A stretch of 64,000 nt of DNA. Origin: Forficula auricularia. Taxonomy: Eukaryota > Arthropoda > Insecta > Dermaptera > Forficulidae. Of this stretch, positions 21,144 through 33,531 are shown piece after piece; within the stretch, counting starts at the first letter, position 1; each line of letters begins with the position of its first letter. The notes under the pieces are model-generated. The model made no database searches and was not told where the DNA came from. It was given only the letters and a program-made list of their open reading frames with translations. Both the position numbers and the translations under genes were made by a program. The stretch spans positions 2,551,805 through 2,615,804 of the forward strand of contig JALMQS010000073.1 of NCBI GenBank assembly GCA_024734495.1. The letters run 5' to 3'.

Positions 21144-22551
21144 TTTTTTTTTTTTATAAAAATTATTCACTCCCTGTTGGAGCTATACAATTGGCTCTGC
21201 TGTTGGAGCGGACGTCTCAGATGAACAATGTCTCAGGATGTTTGAATGCTCGCAGGCAAGCAGGCATCCGTTGCGTGCGAGGATTTCAATTTTTCCTTTT
21301 CCGTATCCAGTTCCGAATCAATGTTCCCACTAATCAGGCAGAGAGAACTAGTTTAAACGTTCAGTAGGAAATTAATCTAGTTAATCTAAGCACTTAAACA
21401 CTTTCTCATTTTTATTTGATTATAAATTTAATTTTTTGACATATATGAACAATTGAACATACCCTTTACGCTCGGGAAACAAAGTATTCCTACCGGGCGG
21501 GTCTATAGTATTGGTTTCGTTCAATTTTTTCTCATTTTATTAAAAAATAATTTCTTAAATGTAGAGAAATATCATTTTTTCGTCTCTCTACCTATTTAGA
21601 TAACACATGAACAAGAAAATCGTAGAAAGTTCTTTCTAATTGCAAAATGTTTGTATTTCTAATTCGGAGAGCTGATTATTAATGTATTGAGATTTATAAC
21701 TGTTGCACAAATGCATAAACAACAAAAATATTTTTCAATTAAATTAATTAATTGATTTACCTATCAAGACCCACTAATAGTTTTTTAAAACTTTTATTAA
21801 AAATTTAAAATTAGATAATCGATATAATGACAATGTTTTTATTTATCTCTGCAAAAAACTCATTAGATTTCGGATTTCTCCTTTTTGGTTTCAGAACTTA
21901 GTTTTTAAAAATTTACTAAATTTATTGAATGATTTTAGTGACATATTCATGCTATTCCATGATAATAAATAAATAAACATGAGTTTTTCAATTAAATAAA
22001 TTAATCAATTTATTTGGGAATTTGATACTTTAGTCGTAAAGTTGATTAATTGATAAGTTTCGGCATAAACCATCTAGACTGCACATATATAATGAGATAC
22101 TAATAAACCACATTTACCCACACATCATGATATACTTTTAAAAATCTTTAATATATTATACTTCTTTTTAACCTACTTGAATAAATAAATCTATAATTTA
22201 TAATCTACTATGTATATGATCGTATGTAAAGAATATCCACTACATTCCACACTTCATTGTCTATATTTAATTATTTTGCACTCTTCCTATTAATTCTAAT
22301 TTATCATTTATGTCGTCGATAACTTTGACAACGTTTACTATTATCTTCTTTCCTCCTATACATGCAAAGCCATAAGAAATGCTCTGAGGCCGATTACTTT
22401 TTGGAATTTAACACAAGGTATGTACCAGGAGAATGGTATCGTCGTGAAAAGAAACATACCTGACGTACATAAATGAATGATGCGGCCTTCTCCTCAGAAA
22501 TATCATTGTATATGAATGACATGGCACGCAATCTGTTAAAAACAACTCATC
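21144..22551. other. No gene recognised
   Basis: 21,180-21,330 is less AT-rich but lacks an open frame. The rest is AT-rich single-copy-looking DNA. Confidence 0.4.
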
Positions 22552-22918
22552 ATTTATTTATAATTTTCTCATTAATATATCAAAGAATAATTAACATATT
22601 AACAAGAATTGTTTTGATCACGCTTTTTAAACAAGATATATATCGCGAGACTACTGCTGGTTGAAGCTATTGGAGTCTGCTGAGTCTTAAGTCTGGACCA
22701 AGAGAGAATGAAAAAGATATGATCCATTTAGCTATAATTATCATTCTCTCTTGGTCCAGACTTAAGACTCCAATAGCCTCAATCAGCAGTAGTCTCGCGA
22801 TATATTATATCTTGTTTAAAAAGCACGATCAAAAGCAATTCTTGTTTGTATGTTGATTATTCTTTGATGTATTAAGAAAGAAAATATTGAGAAAATTATA
22901 AATTTATTTAATTTCATT
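22552..22918. repeat. Foldback, ~175-bp arms with tiny loop
   Basis: Arms 22,552-22,722 and 22,738-22,918 are close inverted copies. The left arm has a short extra TGCTGAG. The loop is only ~15 bp, so a transcript would form a near-continuous long hairpin. Confidence 0.75.
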
Positions 22919-24110
22919 ATTTCAAGTTAGAAATATTTAAATTCGGATATTATTTTCACTTAATATTTGACAAAAATCACCTGCTTTCGATTCGCGATCG
23001 AATCAAATACAGGAAACTTATGATTCATCATTTATTTATTTATTTTCTATCCATACCCTGCTCGGGTTTTGGATTCTTACATTTTTACTCTTTTTACATT
23101 ACTTAGTAAGATTAACAAAAAAATTATTTTTACTTCTAACACCCTGACAAATTAAGCTTTTTGCTAAGATTTAGTTTTTAGGTCAAACCGTTCGTTGACC
23201 GCCAAATCATTTTTAATAAACATTTTTTATCTTGAGATATTTAAAAAAAGTCAATTTTTTTATACTACACACAATTACAATACTTCTCCGCACTCCATAG
23301 TAAAACAAAAACAAATGGCTTCTGGTGCTGATTATTTTATATGTATATACATTCACGGTATCTCCTAAGATTGGATTTATATACCTTAGGGAAATCTAAT
23401 TTTTTTTTCTTTCTAATCCATCTTATAGCTTTTATCCGAGAATGGTTGTGCCAAGTCTATTGGCAAAGAGTACAAATCTCGACAACAGGTTAGAACCTGT
23501 CGCGTTCCAGTCCAGCGGAAACGTTCAAGTGATGAATGCCACATGTTGCCAAACTGTAACCGTAGCTGCAATCAAGCAACGCTCGTAAAAACGGTTCTTC
23601 ACTGATTTATTAAATAAAGTTCATAAATCGGAAATTACAATCGATCCTTGTGGTTAGCGCCGTGAAACAAAATACAAAACATGCTGCTATTCTAGAGATA
23701 AAAAAATGTATTAATATCAAACCCATCAATTTTAACTTTTAGATTATTTTTGTTTTTATTTGTATTTTGTTTTTTTATTATTATATCGAGATATTAGAAG
23801 CAATTTCGTTAATCGAAATCGCTTAAAATTTTAAGCATGGGGTGTGATTTTTTCCTGTAAAAATCTCATTGAGCAGGGTTAGCTTAATTTTTCTAAATTT
23901 ATTTCGCATTAAAATCTGTGAGAGAAGCCTAATTGGCAATTTTTAAGTAATTTTTTTTACCAGTTTGCATTTAGAAATGGCTTAATTTAAAATTACAAAA
24001 AAATTGGAATTCCCTCATACACTCCGACACAACGAAAAATATGAACAAATTTGACGTTTCAAGTATTTTTCAAGAATTTTATTATTTACCCCATCGAATT
24101 TTACGTGTTT
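22919..24110. other. No gene recognised
   Basis: AT-rich. 23,455-23,690 is GC-richer, containing GGTTAGAACCTGTCGCGTTC, but has no frame or RNA gene I recognise. Confidence 0.35.
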
Positions 24111-24118
24111 ACATAGAC

Positions 24119-24872
24119 CAGTGTTTCTTAATCTGGGTTCCGCGGAACCCCAGGGTTCCACAAAGGGAGGTCTGAGGTTCCTCGCGCCTAGAGGTCAATA
24201 AAAGAAAAAAAAGAAAAACAAAAATAGTAACTAGTAGTATCACCCCTCAAAAAATTTGTCATATAAAAAAAAAATACTAAATTTAGAGTCTAAGTATTAC
24301 CTTATAGTCAAATAAAACCATTGAAACTTAAGAATGCGGTGAACATCACTATTATTGTCTCAGTGATACCATTTTTGTTGCTCTAAAATTTCTTAACATT
24401 CTTATAATACAACGATTACGTTACATTAGTAACAAAATGAAAACATCATTTAAATTGTTTTATTATTATTTTGTTATTAGTGACGTCTGAAGTAATATTG
24501 CTTTTCAAATAGATGAGAATATTATTTATGAGTATACATTGAATATGTAAAAAAAAACTGTCCGATCCGAAAGGGGCATATGGGTATCTCAATGACTACC
24601 AAAAATGTAATAATAAAATTATTCATGAAAATAAAAATGTTAGGTTAAAATGAAGGTTTTTTGTACCCGATTTCCCCAAAATCTAGCAAATTTTTAAAAT
24701 ATGGCAACACCGTCATCGGGGGCGGTATGTTATATTTGGAAACTATAAAAGTAGCATGATGTTGATATTTTGACGAAAAATTAAATATCCCATATTTTAG
24801 TGTTAGGGGGTTCCTCAGAAATAAGTTAAGTGCTCTAGGGTTCCTTCCCCTACAAAAGATTGAAAAACACTG
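24119..24872. mobile_element. Non-autonomous hAT-type element, 754 bp
   Basis: Begins CAGTGTTTCTTAATCTGGG and ends AAAAACACTG. It is flanked by a perfect 8-bp duplication ACATAGAC (24,111-24,118 and 24,873-24,880). Repeated GGTTCC motifs lie near both ends. No transposase. Termini and 8-bp duplication fit the hAT superfamily. Confidence 0.9.
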
Positions 24873-24939
24873 ACATAGACAAAATATAAACACCACATAA
24901 AAGAAAGCTCTGCTTTTATCGCTACTCTTATTGTCACTC

Positions 24940-25800
24940 TTATTTATTTATTTGAACGGAACAAGTCCTTTTACATATTATCAGCATACATATACATATT
25001 AAATTACAAATCAGACTACTAAATAACAGTATAATCTATCTTCCCAGCATTAGTTTCTTAACACTAACAAGAGAACAATTGATAACGTCAACGCCAATGA
25101 ACACCACATTACATATGCTCATCATTCGGTTTAGGGGTGAAGCCATGATGTAGTATGATCTCGGGTAATCAATGTAAAACATGTCTTGCGATCTCAAACT
25201 AAGCCATGGAACATTTATTTTTAGTTGAGATAGTAGTAAATTGCTATCAATTTGGCTATTTAAAAATTTATATATAAAGGCTACATCAAAATAATGACGT
25301 CTGTTATCAAGGTCAGGAGGGTTAAATCGAGTTTGTAAAGAGACATTTGAAGAGGAATCATTTTGGATAAACAGTTTAAAGGACAGCCTGCGAAGAAATT
25401 TATTTTGTACAGATTGGAGAAGTTTTTTTTCTTCTGAGTAAAACGGACGGCATATTCAACAATTGGACGAACTAAGGATTTGTAAAGATGGATGAAGCAT
25501 TGGATATTTCTAAATTCGTAAGAATTGTGAGTAATGAAACCGAGTGTTCTGAGAGATTGTCTGTAGATGTCATGGATATGATCCTTGAAACACAGCTTAC
25601 TATCAAAGAGGACACCAAGGTCACGTATACTCTTAGTTCGGACAAGTTGTCGGCCAAGAAGAGACTAGGAATGCATAATAGGATTTATTTAACGAGAGAA
25701 TGAGATTATGAAACATTTAGAAAGATTCAACTGCAGTTAGTACATCTCCATTCCTGTCTACAGTCTCTTGATTATCGAGGCTATAACGTAAGTGCACTTA
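24940..25800 (-). mobile_element. 5'-truncated Jockey-type LINE, RT end and tail
   Basis: Minus-strand translation in two frames gives LQLNLSKC, SIRDLGVLFDSKLCFKDHI, FIHLYKSLVRPIVEYAV and NKFLRRLSFKLF. This is the standard block after the RT active site in Jockey/CR1-type LINEs. The element ends in a TTATTTATTTATTTG tract (A-rich on its own strand). There are several frameshifts and no catalytic domain. The short frames called here on both strands are fragments of it. Confidence 0.85.
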
Positions 25801-27244
25801 AACAAAAATATTTTCAATGCTTACAGCTCTCGATACCTGTTTTTTTTTTTATCATAAATAATTGAGAGCTTTTTCCCCTACCATAAAATTTTTAATTTCT
25901 TTGCTCCTAATTGAGAATATCAAGCAGTTAAGATATATAATTACAACTCTCCTTTGTCATTTTATTAATGTGCCTCTCGTTTCTGTGCTTTTATATTAAT
26001 TAATCTAAAGGGCTCCCTTTTCCGTGGATGAAAACGCATTTTCACCCAACCCTGATTATACCATTTTATTAAGTTTTAATTTTTAAATATAACATTAAAA
26101 TTCATATAACAAATTCTGTTTTGTTTACAATGGCCTCGAAATTAGCCTTTTGATTAATTTAACCTTCCTGTAATTAATTCCTTCGGGCTTTCGAAATACC
26201 AATTTTAAGTATTTCATAAATGTGACCAATTAAGAATACCTAATCAATTTAGATTAATAATTTGCCAAGTATTTGATCAAGTCTCGCATAAAGTAGACAA
26301 ACTTGCCTCTTAATTAAAATAAAAAGAGCGACAAAGGGCTTTTCCGAGACAATGGAGATAAATTTGCTCTCCAGGCTCGCTTTGGGATTGTGATGGGATG
26401 GAAAGACAAGAACAAATAGGCTCGGTTCTATCCAGAGAGACCACTGGCCAAAGTTGCCAGCCCATCTCTCTTTCATTAGCTTTCGGCTTCAATGCATATT
26501 CACATATTCGAAAACGAATTATATCCTTCCCTTTACTCTCATCAAAGTTTATTAATAGCAAAGCGAAGAGAAAAAAAATAGAAAAAAAATAACAAAAAAT
26601 AAATGAACATTTTTCATTTCTCTTTAACGAATTCAATTGGGTTTTTATTTGTATTATTCCATTTTTTATCAGCTTTTATCAATATTATTGAATCCCCCTT
26701 TGAATGGTTTTAATTAAACTTGTTTCACGATAATTGTATTTAGTATCTCGTTTAAAAATAAAAAATAAATAGATTTTATATTAAATTTGAATTTTTTTAA
26801 TAAAACTTGAAAAGGTTTTTAAAAAAACATTGACTGTAAAAACGAAATACGCCATTTGTGGCCTCCAAATTTAATTTTTTGTTGTATTTTTTTCAATTTC
26901 ATCCAAAAGTTATTTAACCTTCCGATAGACGTATCTATCAAATACGCAACTAAATTTTTTCTTTCCTTATCTTGAAAATAAGTTGTTCTTGGAAGCCACC
27001 CTCTTTTCTCGAGCCCACCATACCTCAGTACTAGCCGCAACTTTCTACGGTGAACATTAGGACAAGAAACATGTGTTTTGTACTCCAGAAATACGCGCGC
27101 CCATCTATGTAAGTTTTTTATATCTTTTATTTTATATGATTTGTTGTCAGATTTCTAATTCATTCGTAATTTAAACTACAATATAAAGTGAATTTACACT
27201 TGATTAAAATGAATGCTGAAATTAAATAGAATTGTATATGCACA
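25801..27244. other. No gene recognised
   Basis: AT-rich. Overlapping short frames at 26,249-26,636 have no domain. 26,330-26,480 is GC-richer and may be unannotated host sequence. Nothing supportable. Confidence 0.35.
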
Positions 27245-27490
27245 GGGCCGAATTTCTAAATAGGCTATGTAGGCTGCAGGCTAGAGCGGCAAATTTTCAG
27301 AGGCGGCAATTTGACAATTTATTCAAAAGTTAAAATGAAGTATTTGAGATGTTAATAATATTTTCCGTACGAATTTAAGAATACATGTTACTTAAAAATA
27401 TGTTTTAGTCCTTCTATCTATCTATATATACATAGCCTACTTTCTAAAACTATAACGCGCGACCTTCTTTGTTAGTCTAGGAGGCGCCCC
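27245..27490. repeat. Possible hAT-like repeat remnant
   Basis: CAGGGCCGAATTTCTAAATA followed by GGCGGCAATTTG looks like the left end of a dispersed insect repeat with hAT-style CAGGG start. No matching right end or duplication was found. Confidence 0.3.
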
Positions 27491-27863
27491 TATCGGAAGG
27501 TTAATCTATATAACTTTATAGAAATCTTAAGGAGGCCCTTTCGTCGCCAATGTTAAAAATAAATATTAGATTATAACTATAACTTATTTTTTTATAATAG
27601 TTTAAGTCTCTATCTATACTTTGGTGAAGTTTCAATCAAACATTAGGGAGCAAATTTTTTAAAATAAAATTTTTGAAAATGTAAAGATTTTCTCCTAGTC
27701 TTATGGAAAATTAAGATCTTGACACTATCTCTTGAATTATACTACTATTAGTTGATTATATAAAGCTAAAAAAACTAAAAATTAGCTTTTGGTAACATGC
27801 AGGTTTCTTTTTTTTTTACAATAAAATATATCATTGACCGAGGAAATTACTAAGAAATTTACT

Positions 27864-28048
27864 ATTATTAGAGTTGGTGGCTGTGATAAAACTGTACTAG
27901 ATGAAGGAGGAGGTATCAGCCAAAGATGGAATCACTGGGTTCAATAAATAATAATAAAATAAAATTCAAGTCGAAACGTCTTATCAAAGGTGTTTTATTG
28001 AACCCAGTGATTCCATCTTTGGCTGATACCTCCTCCTTCATCTAGTAC
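27864..28048 (+). mobile_element. Hammerhead-family foldback retroelement (copy 2, minimal)
   Basis: 185 bp. A 15-bp duplication ACTAAGAAATTTACT (27,849-27,863 and 28,049-28,063) flanks it. A 30-nt unique extension (27,864-27,893) precedes an almost perfect inverted repeat (27,894-27,948 with 27,993-28,048). The loop contains TCGAAACGTC, the 3' part of a hammerhead core, while CTGATGA is missing. Same plan as the copies at 3,805, 44,748 and 52,043. Confidence 0.8.
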
Positions 28049-28484
28049 ACTAAGAAATTTACTTTAAAAATCACATAAATGCTATGTTTGTATGTAAACA
28101 TAAACAGTATTAATACAACGCATTGCCAATTCATACAAGAGATATTATCAGCTGATTTGAATAAATCAAACTAACTTTTGTATTTAATTATTTTTTATAA
28201 TTGTTTTTATTTCAAACATTTACGACTTTCAAACTATTTATTTTTTAATTCTAATATTTTCATTTGAATTTTAACTTATTTGATTAAATATTAGATGCTA
28301 CACTCTTTTGACTCAACTAGAGCGAAAGGACCTCCTTAAATAACTTTTTACTTCCGAACTGTCTCGAAGAGAGAATAATAATGGTGAAAATAAATCAAAT
28401 TCAAAATTTCAAACAGTAGAAAAATTTGGTAGTCCACTTTTCTTAGAGTTCGTAAAAGTAAAATAGTACGCAATTAGTGTAGAA

Positions 28485-28835
28485 TGTAGATACAATATCT
28501 GTCTCAATAAATTATGTCCGTCCGTCTGTTAAAGCAGTTCGTAAATTTGAGAAGATATAAACTTTTCAAGCTATATGTATTTTTTTCCCCGGAAATCAAA
28601 AATCGTATTAAAATTATAATGAAATTTTTATTTAGAGAGGTCAAATTTTTTGTGAGGCCTAAAATAAAAAAATATTTTTTTATTATTATGTTTGAGGTAT
28701 CCCTGTAGAGATCTCCTTAAATAGAATTAGGTTAAATGTGTTTCAATTTAATTTATTTTAAAATGACGGCGTGAAAGAGCTCCAAACTGTCTATTTTCAT
28801 GTGATTTTTGGACATGTGGACAGAAGTGGCTTACT
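28485..28835 (+). repeat. Dispersed repeat, related to 44,640-45,300
   Basis: CAATATCTGTCT, then AAATCAAAAATC.TATTA, GTGAGGC, and AAAATGACGG.GTG occur in the same order here and at 44,640-44,735 plus 45,069-45,300. In the second copy a foldback retroelement splits it. Confidence 0.6.
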
Positions 28836-29288
28836 TTAAAATTTTCATAAAATATAGAAACTCGTTCATTTTCACAACTCGCCTTATCAATGACAAATAA
28901 AAACGAATTTCGTATCTCACTTATTTTGTAAGTTAAAAGGTACGGAACCCTCGTTATGCGATCTCGACTCCCACTTGTTCAGCTTATTTGAAATATCTCA
29001 AAAAGAAACTAAATCTATTTTAATAAAAAGATTTCCTCAAGAATCAATTCCATGTGCCAAGAAGCGTTTAAATTTCGAATAATTCATCAAAAAAAAATTC
29101 TATGAAGTTATTAAGACCTTTAACTGGAATTTAGTCTGTTACTATTTATGTCAGATGGATTTTGCCCCGAAGGACATTCACTGGACCTGATAACTTTTCG
29201 GCTTTTGGATTCGATTTTCAAGGAACAACCACCCTTCTGTCATTATTTATAATATCTCACATAAGCAGCAAGACTCTCTTTGATTTTT
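28836..29288. other. No gene recognised
   Basis: AT-rich intergenic DNA; no feature supported. Confidence 0.4.
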
Positions 29289-29799
29289 AACCGACTTCAA
29301 AAAAGGAGGAAGTTCTCAATTCGACTGATTTTTTTTTCTGTCTTTGTTACCTGATATTTTAGCCAATTGTAAACCGATTTTGATGATTTTTTGCATTGGG
29401 TTCAGTCTAGTTTCCGATTGGTAAAAATATAAATTTCATTAGTATTGGACCTTTTTGTTATGTTTGTTCAGGCATAACTTCTTTGTTTATCAACCGATTT
29501 TAATAATTCTTTCTTTGTTTGGATCAGTATAGCTCCAAGATAGTCAAGATACTATTTAACTATTTATTTATTTATTTTATGTATGTTCAGCGAGAACTTT
29601 TTTCCACGTGTACCGATTTCGATGATTCTTTTTTATTGGAAAGGGGATACCTTAGGGGTGGTCCCATATTAATTTGGCCAAGTTCTGATGATATATATGA
29701 TCATTGATAAAATAACGTAAATCTCCAATTCTTATGAGCCAATAATCGAAATTATAATAAATAAAATCTTTTATAAAAAATCTTAAAAAAAAACATTCA

Positions 29800-29850
29800 T
29801 TTAAAACCCGCTAACGTTTCGAGAAAATTTCTCTATTTATGAATATCATT
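29800..29850 (-). ncRNA. Degenerate hammerhead-like remnant
   Basis: On the minus strand GAGAA pairs with TTCTC and is followed by GAAACGTT, but the CTGATGA box is not intact. It lies inside copy C and is recorded only as a relic. Confidence 0.3.
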
Positions 29851-30039
29851 TTCTGATTCATTCGCCCGATGCTTTCTCTTACGAGATCCATACAAGCTAT
29901 TATATTTAGTCACTATTAATAATATAATTAAAAAGAGAAAAATAATAATAATTTTTATAAAAAAACCGACTTCAAAAAAAATTGAATGCAACAAATAAAA
30001 TAAAATGCACTAAAAGGTATAAAATAATTATCTAATTTA

Positions 30040-31332
30040 ATAAGGAAACCCAAAAACTCTTCGAAAACGTAATGAATAAGAAACTGGAAGAAAAAACACC
30101 CACAAATAATAAAGAAGAAGAAATCGAACAAGAATGGAATGATATGAAATCAAGCCTGACCGAAACTGCCAACGAAGTCCTTCAATCAAAGAAAACCGAA
30201 ATTAAAAAGCCATGGGTCAGACGAAATACTGCAACTGATTGACGAACGAAGAAAAGACGAAGAAGGGAAAGAAACATATAAAAAATTAAGATGGAAAGTT
30301 ATAAGAGAATGTAGAAAAGCAAAAGAAAAAATGATTCAAGAAAAATGTAAAGAAGTCAACGAAAATCTAGTATTGGGAAATGTGGATGTAGCCTATAGGG
30401 CAATAAAAAGAAATTTTCAAGAAGACAAGCCAAAAAGCAAGAACATAAGAAATGAAGGAGGCCACATTATTCTAAACGAAAACGAACAGGCAAATAGATG
30501 GAAGGAATACCTAGAAGAACTCTATGGAGAAGAAAAAACAATGAACCCAATAGAATAAGAAGAATCTGTGGACGAAAACGAATTAGGAGACCCCATACTC
30601 AGGTCAGAATTCGAGACAGCTTTGAAGGAACTAAAAAATAATAGAGCACCTGGAATAGACAATATACAAGCTGAAATCCTAAAGAACTCTGGAGAAAAGG
30701 CACGTGACAAACTTTTTGAACTAATTAGCAAAATCTATAAATTGGGAATCATCCCAAAAGATTTCCAAAAAACAAAATAGTCACACTTCCCAAAAAGACA
30801 GGCGCGGATAAATGTGAAAATTTCAGGACCATTAGCCTAAACTCACATGCCTCCAAAATCCTAACCAAAATAATCCAAAGAAGAATAGAACAAAGAATTG
30901 AAGAAAATCTGGGGGAAGACCAGTTCGGCTTTAGAAGAAACAGAGGCACCCGAGAAGCAATTCTCTCTCTTAGACTAATAATAGAAAGAGCTTTTATCAG
31001 GGAAGAATCTGTCTACATCTGTAAAATTACAAATGATGAAGCTCTTGGAAGAATCGGAGAAAGAAGAACCTTGTGGAAGAGTCTGAAGAAGAGAAGAGGT
31101 CAGATGATGGGGCACACACTGAGACATGGGGGACTGCTTAGGGATATCTTGGAGGAGGAGGTGGGAAAGAAAAGGGGAAGGGGAAGACCCAGATTAGAAT
31201 ATTTCAACCAAATAATTGGGGATATGGGATGCCAGACATTTAGAGAGGTCAAACAGCTGGCGGGGGACAGACGACAGTGGAGACGGATTGTTGCATCAAA
31301 CCAGTCTTAGGACTGTATACTCAATGATGATG
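30040..31332 (+). mobile_element. APE-type LINE, copy 2, with internal deletion
   Basis: Starts in the linker upstream of RT (RWKEYLEELYGEE, NNRAPGIDNIQAEILK), continues KCENFRTISLNSHASKIL and EDQFGFRRNRGTREAIL. At ~31,020 it jumps directly to the tail (ALGRIGERRTLWKSL, MMGHTLRHGGLLRDILE, RGRGRPR, then DRRQWRRIVASNQS). The catalytic FADD region is deleted. It shares the TCAATGATGATG end with copy 1 and has a 10-bp duplication. Several frameshifts; dead. Confidence 0.9.
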
Positions 31333-31632
31333 ATCTAATTTAGTTACACTAAACGACGAAATATTAACATGAAATCACTTTTTGAAGTCGGTGCTAAACA
31401 AACTATATAAGCCAGCTTACCCGCCAAACGTACTAATAAGTAAGATCCGTCGAGTGCGATTCATGAAATGTATATTTTTGGCTCCGACTTCAAAAAGTGA
31501 TTTCATGTTAATATTTCGTCGTTTAGTTGTAACTAAATTAGATAATTATTTTATACCTTTTATTGCATTTTATTTGATTTTTGAGTTCTTATTATTTTAT
31601 TTGTTGCATTTAGTTTTTTTGAAGTCGGTTTT

Positions 31633-32440
31633 ATTTTTTTTTTATAAAAATTGTATATTTTATAAAATCAACACTTCTGCTCTCTTCAATATAACATTCT
31701 CATTACACACTTCTTTACCAATTTTCAGCTCATTTGATAGGTCCCCACATAATAATTTGATTTCTTTTCGCATTTTTCATATTTAAATTATGAAATTAGG
31801 AAGCCCAAAATTTAACCATTTATTTATTTTTGAAATACAAACATTATTGCAAATTAATTAACTATTAAACGATTTTCCTATTCAGTTAATTGAATACTAA
31901 CAACACCCATTGTTTCTCACCCATTATCAACTCCGATAACAAATCAATATAGTTGGGGGATCAAGTCGGGTGAACCTCTTCATTTATCTATAGTTACGCA
32001 GTGTTTCTTTTTGGCTTATAATCCACTTAAATATTCTTTTCCACGGCTTATTTTCTTCTCGGAAGTGAATTTACGACCCCGGAGCTCTGAGTTTGACACT
32101 GATTCACTGTCTCAAGCTATTCTCTTTTTCCCATCGTCTTGATTAACTCTTCTCTGCAGACTTTTTTTTTCTTAAAGACTTAACCCACCTACGCTTTCAA
32201 CTTACTGTGAAAAGGCAGGCCAAACTGACCTAAATGAGATTCCTGGATCTTATCACTATCAGCTAATCATTAATCCACATAGTCTTGGAAAGGCTCGAGC
32301 GTTGTTATCAGTTAGGAATTCTGTCATCAATAAAATCCTCAACAAGATTTATTTTTATTAGTTCACATAAATCTTGTAAAAATGCCTCACTATTTGAGTT
32401 TTGTATTCTGAATGGATTTGTTTTAACCATTATATTTATT
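31633..32440. other. No gene recognised
   Basis: AT-rich with a somewhat GC-richer stretch at 31,930-32,340. Short frames lack domains. Confidence 0.35.
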
Positions 32441-32603
32441 CACTTCATAGTAACAATGACATTCGGAAACAAATGGCAAATTTCCATCAGAGGAATAATG
32501 ATTTGAAAAATATAGTAAAAGGATTTTATTGTTTAAAAAATATATCAAAAACCATCAACATAACTTTTTTTAAGGACAATCTATTCTTTAGATATGATGT
32601 AGT

Positions 32604-32750
32604 TTAAAATAGACATTCGGAAACAAATGCAAAATGTCCATCAGATTGATGTTTTGGGATATATAGTAAAAAGATTAATAGTATATTAATTTAAAAACTC
32701 CGCAGGATTCACAGGAAGTAGTGAATTGTCTCGAAAAATGTTTAATTTTG
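32604..32750 (+). repeat. Dispersed repeat flanking the R2-like fragment (first copy)
   Basis: AATGTCCATCAGATTGATG, then TATAGTAAAAAGATTAATAG and GGAAGTAGTGAATT, recur at 33,841-33,965 in the same orientation. A more diverged partial copy is at 32,455-32,520. Confidence 0.75.
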
Positions 32751-32754
32751 TCAT

Positions 32755-32975
32755 GTTTTTTATTGATAGCCCCTTAGATCTATGCAACCAATATGTCTGC
32801 TTTGGCGAGAATTAATATACCCTACAGTGAAACAAATTCTTAATAAAATTTTAATTCTTTATCTCTAAGCTTTCGATCTTGTAATAAATAGATTTTCATG
32901 GCTATACTATTGAATTTATTTGATTTATTTTTTAATGTGTTTAAAAAAGTCTAAATGAAAATTATTTTCAAATAT
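32755..32975 (+). repeat. Dispersed ~220-bp repeat, also at 40,915-41,150
   Basis: TTATTGATAGCCCCTTAGAT, ACCCTACAGTGAAACAAATT and TTCATGGCTATA occur in the same order in VIPAS39 intron 1. Family not recognised. Confidence 0.75.
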
Positions 32976-33455
32976 ATATTTTTTCATGTCACACTTTGTG
33001 TCTCTCTGGATTCTGATTCCTCTGATAACTTACGAACGTGAATTTGAAGGAAGCTAATTTTAATGCCAAAATGTTTTTATTTATAAAACAAAAAATAAGT
33101 AAATTTTGAATCTTTAACTTTTGAACTTTTGAAAAATGAGAAAAAATCAAATTGTCGAGATCATTCGAATAGTTGTAGCTAATTAGAAAAATGAGGGACA
33201 CAAGCTTGTATTAATAAACTCTTATTTTGTTTATTGGGCCTCCGAGGAGCGGGCCAGCTCTTACAAAGATAAAAGATTATTACATAAATTTATTTACAAA
33301 CCTTTCACACTTTCAGCTTGAGAACAAATAAATTCAGATTCAGGCTGAGAGAACCAAGATTAATCCTGACTTACATTTCTTTTTTTTATATTTATAATAA
33401 AATAATTATACCCCACTCGCTCTAAGTTCTTCTGCTGAAAGTGTACAAATTAAGG

Positions 33456-33531
33456 AGAGATCCCCTCATCGCCCTATATGCCAAATCGTTTATTGTTTTT
33501 TGGGATATACCCAGGGCGATGAGGGACTCTC
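33456..33531. repeat. Inverted repeat at the 3' end of the R2-like fragment
   Basis: AGAG.TCCCCTCATCGCCCT (33,456-33,475) pairs with AGGGCGATGAGGGACTCT (33,512-33,529). On the minus strand this lies just after the reading frame, where LINEs carry structured 3' UTRs. Confidence 0.6.

Larger units (their letters stand above)
29289..31632 (+). mobile_element. ACCGACTTC foldback element, copy C (interrupted)
   Basis: Same start and end motifs as copies A and B. The left foldback arm (from 29,963) is cut by a LINE with the duplication ATCTAATTTA (30,030-30,039 and 31,333-31,342). It continues at 31,333-31,400 and pairs with the right arm 31,480-31,632. The loop sequence (31,400-31,478) is the inverse complement of the copy B loop. 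Without the LINE the element is about 1.05 kb. Confidence 0.78.

Noticed and set aside
26249..26636. Overlapping short ORFs on both strands
   Set aside because: No domain, no start context or splice support, and both strands are equally open.
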